Assembly (NCBI GenBank): GCA_029945425.1 | Contig: JAQSDV010000007.1 | Location: forward strand, 186,001-250,000 | Direction of reading: 5' to 3' | DNA: 64,000 nt | Source of the DNA: a bacterium | Lineage (GTDB): Bacteria; Pseudomonadota; Alphaproteobacteria; Micavibrionales; UBA2020 | The notes under the pieces: model-generated | Seen by the model: the letters and a program-made list of their open reading frames with translations, nothing else | The model's database searches: none | Told to the model about the DNA's origin: nothing | Position numbers and translations under genes: made by a program | Shown: piece by piece, positions 59,540 through 64,000 of the stretch | Layout: each line of letters starts with the position of its first letter | Position numbering within the stretch: position 1 is the stretch's first letter

Positions 59540-61390
59540 TTATTCTTTTTTCAAGGTTTTCAGGCGTTCCGCCACGGTTGCGGCTTTTTTCTTGTCGAAC
59601 CACCAGTTGTCGGGGATGCCGAGGCCGTATTTGGGGGTGATGTCGGGGCGTCCGAATTTATCCCAATAGGCGATGCGGAAATAATCGATATGCCAATGCG
59701 GGATCAGGTAAAAACCCCAGAGAAGCACGCGGTCGAGCGCGCGGGTCGCGGCCACCAGTTCCTCGCGGTCTTTCGCGGTGATGATCTGGCTGATCAGATC
59801 GTCGACCACAGGGTCCTTGACGCCGATCAGGTTACGGCTCGCCTTGACGCTGACCTTGTCGGAGCCCCAATAGTCGCGCTGTTCGTTGCCGGGGGACAGC
59901 GACTGGCCGAAGCTGCCGACCGTGACGTCGAAATCGAAATCATCCATGCGGTTCTGGTATTGGGTGGGGTCGATCGAGCGCACGGTGACAACAGCGCCCA
60001 GTTTCCTGAGGTTGGCGACGAAGGGCGCCGTCCAGCGTTCGAACATGGGGCTGGAGAGCAGGATCTCGAACTTCATCACCTGTGCGCCGCGCACCAGCAC
60101 CTTGCCCGCGCCGATACCCCAGCCGGCCTCGCCCAGCAGGCGCTTGGCGGTCGTCAGGTTGTCGCGCATGTCGTTGCCGGTGCCCGAAGTGACGGGGTTC
60201 TTGAATTCATCGACAAAAACTTCGTTCGGAATCTTGCCGCGGAATTTTTCGAGTATCTCCAGCTCGCGTCCCTGCGGACGGCCGGTGGATGCGAGTTCCG
60301 AGTTGTCGAAGTAGCTGCCGGTGCGCTTGTACGAGCCGAAGGCGAATTGCTTGTTCGACCATTCGAAGTCAAACGCGTAACCCAATGCACGGCGCGTGAG
60401 GACGTCGGCGAAAATGGGCCTGCGCGTATTGAAGACGAAGCCCTGCATGCCGGACGGCAGGCTGTGGTGGATTTCCTCTTTCTTGATCCAGCCTTCCTTG
60501 ACGGGGATTGTGTTGTATTCCGAATTCCACGCCTTCGCCTGGTTTTCGGCGCGGAAATCATATTCGCCCGCGAACAGCGCCTGCAGCAGCACGGTTTCGT
60601 CGCGATAGACGTCATAGACAATCGTGTCGAAGTTATACTGGCCCTTGTTGACGGGCAGGTTTTCGCCCCACCAGTTTTTTACGCGCTCGTACACAATGCG
60701 CTTGCCCGCATCGACCGACTTGATCTTATAGGGACCGGAGCCGATCGGCGCATCGAGCGTCGTGGCGTCGAATTTCTTGCCTTCCCAGTAATGCCTGGGC
60801 AGCACCTGCATCTCGCCCATGATGAGCGGCAATTCGCGGTTGCCCGCCATCTTGAACGTGAACTTGACGCGGCTTGCGCTTTCCGCGACCGCTTCCTTCA
60901 CGGAGCCGTAATAGGCATGATAAAACGGGTGGCCGTCCTTCATCAGCGTGTTGAAGGTGAAAACAACGTCGTCGGCGGTCAGCGGCTTGCCGTCGCTCCA
61001 CTTCGCTTCCTTGCGCAGGTTGAAGACGACGAAGGAGCGGTCTTCGGGCATTTCGACGCTTTCGGCGATCTGGCCGTATTGCGTGAAGGCCTCGTCATCC
61101 GATTTCGACGTCAGCGGCTGATAGATCACGCCAAGGCCGGGCGCGGGCACGCCCTTGATGATGAAACCGTTCAGCGTATCGAAGGTGCCGGCGGCGGCGA
61201 GGCGGATTTCCCCGCCCTTGGGCGCATCGGGGTTTGTATATTCAAAATTTTTGAAATCGGGCCCGTATTTCGGCTCGCCATGCATGGCAACGGCGTGCTG
61301 CGGCTTTGCAGGTTCTTGCGCATAGCCGAGCGTTGAAACGCCGATCATCGCGGCAAACAGCAGCCCCTTGAAAATACCGGTACGCGCCAT
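59540..61390 (-). CDS. yejA: Extracellular solute-binding protein YejA
   Basis: 616 aa; signal peptide; HAVAMHGEPKYGPDFKNFEYTNPDAPKGGEIRLAAAGTFDTLNGFI. Confidence 0.93.
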   Translation of the reverse strand: MARTGIFKGLLFAAMIGVSTLGYAQEPAKPQHAVAMHGEPKYGPDFKNFEYTNPDAPKGGEIRLAAAGTFDTLNGFIIKGVPAPGLGVIYQPLTSKSDDEAFTQYGQIAESVEMPEDRSFVVFNLRKEAKWSDGKPLTADDVVFTFNTLMKDGHPFYHAYYGSVKEAVAESASRVKFTFKMAGNRELPLIMGEMQVLPRHYWEGKKFDATTLDAPIGSGPYKIKSVDAGKRIVYERVKNWWGENLPVNKGQYNFDTIVYDVYRDETVLLQALFAGEYDFRAENQAKAWNSEYNTIPVKEGWIKKEEIHHSLPSGMQGFVFNTRRPIFADVLTRRALGYAFDFEWSNKQFAFGSYKRTGSYFDNSELASTGRPQGRELEILEKFRGKIPNEVFVDEFKNPVTSGTGNDMRDNLTTAKRLLGEAGWGIGAGKVLVRGAQVMKFEILLSSPMFERWTAPFVANLRKLGAVVTVRSIDPTQYQNRMDDFDFDVTVGSFGQSLSPGNEQRDYWGSDKVSVKASRNLIGVKDPVVDDLISQIITAKDREELVAATRALDRVLLWGFYLIPHWHIDYFRIAYWDKFGRPDITPKYGLGIPDNWWFDKKKAATVAERLKTLKKE

Positions 61391-61523
61391 TTAAATCTCC
61401 TGATAATCCAACGGGTTAACTTCGCTTTAGGCCTTGGCCATACTATACCCCCCTGCGTCATGCGATGCAAGCCACGGAAAAACAACATTTGTTGTGATTT
61501 TCAGGGAACCGCGCGCAAAAAGA

Positions 61524-61556
61524 AACCGCCGGGTTTAGGGCCCGGCGGTTTTATCT
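61524..61556. terminator. Rho-independent terminator
   Basis: aaccgccgggtttagggcccggcggtt flanked by A/T-rich tracts; downstream of the dotA/traY-like gene on the minus strand. Confidence 0.8.
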
Positions 61557-61574
61557 TTTCAGAAGGAAGGGTCT

Positions 61575-64000
61575 TTACGTTTGGTACCCTGTCTTCCCTG
61601 TCAGGCCCTTTTCCCATGGCAGGCGGACATAACGCTTGTTGGCGTTCGACTTGAATTTCTGCGCCAGGAAGTCGTCCTGCTGCGTCGGGGTCATGGCAGT
61701 GAACTTCGATTTTTCCTTGGCGCTCATCGAGTTCATCGTATGGTCCCTGTCGGAAACAGCCTGCGCTTTTTCTTCCTTCGACATCATCTTGCCCGAATTG
61801 CTCGACTTAAGGTTGTCGGCACGCGTTGCAAGCGCCTGCTGGTCCGCCTTCGTCGGGTTGCCCGGACGGATCGCGTAATGATCCGACTGCGGGATGTCGC
61901 GTTGCAGCGACGTGACGACGCGGGTTGCAGCGTACATGTTGCCGTCATGGCCCTGGCCGAGCGAGGACGAGATGCTGCGATCCGGCGAGCCGCCCATCCA
62001 GCGGATAAGGTTTTCCGGGAAGATGTCGAGCAGCTTGAACGATGTGTTCGCCGCCGTGTACAGCGTGCCCAGATAGATGACCGAGTAGCAGACCTTGGCG
62101 ATCAGTGCCATGAAGTAGTTCTGCGAACTGATGACCGAAGCGGCACCCTGGGAGAAGGTCGTGTGGAAATAGACCGCGAAGGCGTTATAGATCAGCATGC
62201 CGGCGACGAAGCCCATCACCGTCAGGACGGGACGCATCAGCACGTTCAGCCACATGATCCAGGCCGTACGCAGCTGCGGCTGTCCGGCTGTCAGTCCGTC
62301 ACCGGTCGAGACGAGGTGAGCGAGTGCCGCAACAGGCACCATCACGACCGCCTCGAACACCGACACCATCCAGGTCAGCACCGCGAATGCGACGCGCAGG
62401 AAGGGCAGCGCGGGCAGGTAAAAGGAAATCATCAGGCCCGAGATGATCATCATCGAGCCGACCGTTGCGAACAGGTTGATGAGCGAGGAAACCGCAACAC
62501 CGATACCGAGCGAGAAGCCGAAGCCTTTCAGCGTGGATACCGCCTGCACCAGCGTGACGCCGCCCCACAGCAGGCCGCCCGTCATCAGGACGCTATGGCC
62601 CGTGTTTGCCAGCTGCGCCAGCGGATAGGTGCCGGTTGCGGCCAGATCGACCGCGCGGAAGATGAACGCGCCGCCATAGCTCGGCACGAAGAAGCGCGAC
62701 AGCGTGACGGCGATGTTGTTGTCGCCGCCCGACAGGTTCTTGAAGGCCGACATCAGGTTTTTCAGGGAACCGCTGGAGCCGCTGTTAATGTCGCGGCCAC
62801 CGGTCGCCGCCGTGTTCATCGTGCGGCCGGGGGTGCCGGGGGCGGTCGAGTTCGCCCACCATTTGTCGTAGCCGTCGAGCGCGCCGAGGACTTTTTCCTC
62901 GAGGCCCGAGATGCGGCACGAACGGCCGATGATTTTCGAGCCGATGCAACGCAGCCAATGCGAGCTGCCTGCGCCGATCCAGACCGAACCGGGTTCAACC
63001 GTGGCGGTCGGCTGCTGCGCGCCTGCCATCAACCCGTTCATGTTGGAGATGTCCTGATACCACATGCCCATGCCGGCCCAGCCGCGCTGCTGCATCTGCG
63101 TGACCATGGGGCCGCCGATATAGGTCGTCAGCGCGGTTTTACCCGGGCCTTCATAGGCGGTCATGATGTCGGTCTGAAGCTGGTTTGCCATGCCCTGCTG
63201 CTCGGCGACCGTCGGGTCGGTGGCGGCGGTGGCAGTGGTGGCCGCGTCGCATTGCGGAATCGCGGAGACAGGGCTGGTGCCCGATCCGCCGTCAGGGAAT
63301 TTGCGGGCGACATAGCGGCAAGCGAAGCGGCGGGCCATTTCGATGACCGTACCGCCGGAGCCCAATGCGCCGGCGGCGCTGTCCTGCATCGCAGGTTCAA
63401 GCGCGCCGCGCATGGCGTTACGGAACGCGCGCGCCGCCAGCGAGAAGTTGGGGGCCGCGTTGTAATCGGTGCCGCTGGCGATGGGGGTCGACGTCGTCAT
63501 GGGCGTGCTGGGCGTTGCCGCCGACCAGCTGAGGAAGCGGTCCATATCGTCGGTCGAACCTGCGGTCGAATAACTGATCGTGCCGCAGACGTTGGAGCCG
63601 GTGTTGTTGGTGTAGCGGTTGGTGACCGTGGAAAGGTTCGGCGTGGTATCCTGCACGCGGCGGATCACCTGATCGGGCGGCAGGCCCCCTTGCGTCTGCT
63701 GCAGATAGGTGTTGAACGCGACCTGACAGACCATCACCTTGCTGATGCTGCTCACCAGCGATGTTGCGTTGTTGACTGCGAAAGGCGCCAGCAGCGACTG
63801 GTCGCCGACCACGCCCGCCACATATTGCGACCAGGCGCGCGTACCGAAGTTGGAACCCCATTCGGCAAGCTTCATCACCGCATACTGGCCGGAGGAGAAT
63901 CCGGAGCCGAGCGGGAACAGGAGGCCGAGTGCGAACATCACGCGGATCGGCGCCCAGACCATGTTATGGCGGCCGCCGCCGAACACGCCGGTTTTGGCGG
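61575..64000 (-). CDS. DotA/TraY-family type IV(B) secretion-associated membrane protein (N-terminus beyond window)
   Basis: Open frame to the window end (ORF track begins at an internal GTG at 63986); NMVWAPIRVMFALGLLFPLGSGFSSGQYAVMKLAEWGSNFGTRAWSQYV and multiple TMs as in DotA/TraY. Confidence 0.7.
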   Translation of the reverse strand, partial: AKTGVFGGGRHNMVWAPIRVMFALGLLFPLGSGFSSGQYAVMKLAEWGSNFGTRAWSQYVAGVVGDQSLLAPFAVNNATSLVSSISKVMVCQVAFNTYLQQTQGGLPPDQVIRRVQDTTPNLSTVTNRYTNNTGSNVCGTISYSTAGSTDDMDRFLSWSAATPSTPMTTSTPIASGTDYNAAPNFSLAARAFRNAMRGALEPAMQDSAAGALGSGGTVIEMARRFACRYVARKFPDGGSGTSPVSAIPQCDAATTATAATDPTVAEQQGMANQLQTDIMTAYEGPGKTALTTYIGGPMVTQMQQRGWAGMGMWYQDISNMNGLMAGAQQPTATVEPGSVWIGAGSSHWLRCIGSKIIGRSCRISGLEEKVLGALDGYDKWWANSTAPGTPGRTMNTAATGGRDINSGSSGSLKNLMSAFKNLSGGDNNIAVTLSRFFVPSYGGAFIFRAVDLAATGTYPLAQLANTGHSVLMTGGLLWGGVTLVQAVSTLKGFGFSLGIGVAVSSLINLFATVGSMMIISGLMISFYLPALPFLRVAFAVLTWMVSVFEAVVMVPVAALAHLVSTGDGLTAGQPQLRTAWIMWLNVLMRPVLTVMGFVAGMLIYNAFAVYFHTTFSQGAASVISSQNYFMALIAKVCYSVIYLGTLYTAANTSFKLLDIFPENLIRWMGGSPDRSISSSLGQGHDGNMYAATRVVTSLQRDIPQSDHYAIRPGNPTKADQQALATRADNLKSSNSGKMMSKEEKAQAVSDRDHTMNSMSAKEKSKFTAMTPTQQDDFLAQKFKSNANKRYVRLPWEKGLTGKTGYQT

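Noticed and set aside
59690-61336. 548-aa plus-strand ORF antisense to yejA
   Set aside because: No domain evidence; yejA sense frame is clear.
61415-61430. CtrA-like GTTAA-CTTCGCT-TTAG upstream of yejA
   Set aside because: One half-site mismatched and no functional reason for CtrA control; treated as likely chance.
1-64000. tRNA/rRNA genes, CRISPR arrays, transposases or prophage genes
   Set aside because: No convincing signals for any of these were seen on either strand by eye.

Overview
This window looks like a moderately GC-rich alphaproteobacterial chromosome. The class is inferred from the CtrA/ChpT/FliX/FlbD/FlbT/FlaF gene set; genus is not assignable by eye. Layout: (1) 1-7286 (-): compact operon encoding a very large VWA protein with a K/G/D/E/Q-rich linker, a long MoxR-like AAA+ ATPase, a small orphan protein, and a repeat-containing protein truncated by the window edge. 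(2) 7852-33788: DksA-family protein, then a large flagellar locus: fliX, flgI, flgJ/cheL, flgN-like, fliK, flgD, flgE, two tandem TPR-sulfotransferases, flagellin, flbT, flaF, FlaG-like, fliF, fliG, fliH, fliN, flbD, flhA, flhF, flhG, a second FliK-like protein, fliJ, fliI. (3) 33992-40959: ctrA, cheR-cheB-cheY-cheW-cheA, an ankyrin protein, chpT. (4) 40984-51638: phosphomannomutase, RlmM-like methyltransferase, Xaa-Pro aminopeptidase, membrane proteins, three tandem ankyrin proteins sharing an unnamed C-terminal domain, rpsU. (5) 51895-64000: fused indolepyruvate ferredoxin oxidoreductase, yejABEF-type peptide ABC transporter, and a DotA/TraY-like protein running off the right edge. The strongest leads are the VWA/AAA+ operon, which has a consensus-matching CtrA box directly upstream; the TPR-sulfotransferase pair next to flagellin; the ankyrin triplet with a shared C-terminal domain; and a set of sigma-54 and CtrA-like sites. 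All calls come from reading sequence and motifs; no database search was run.
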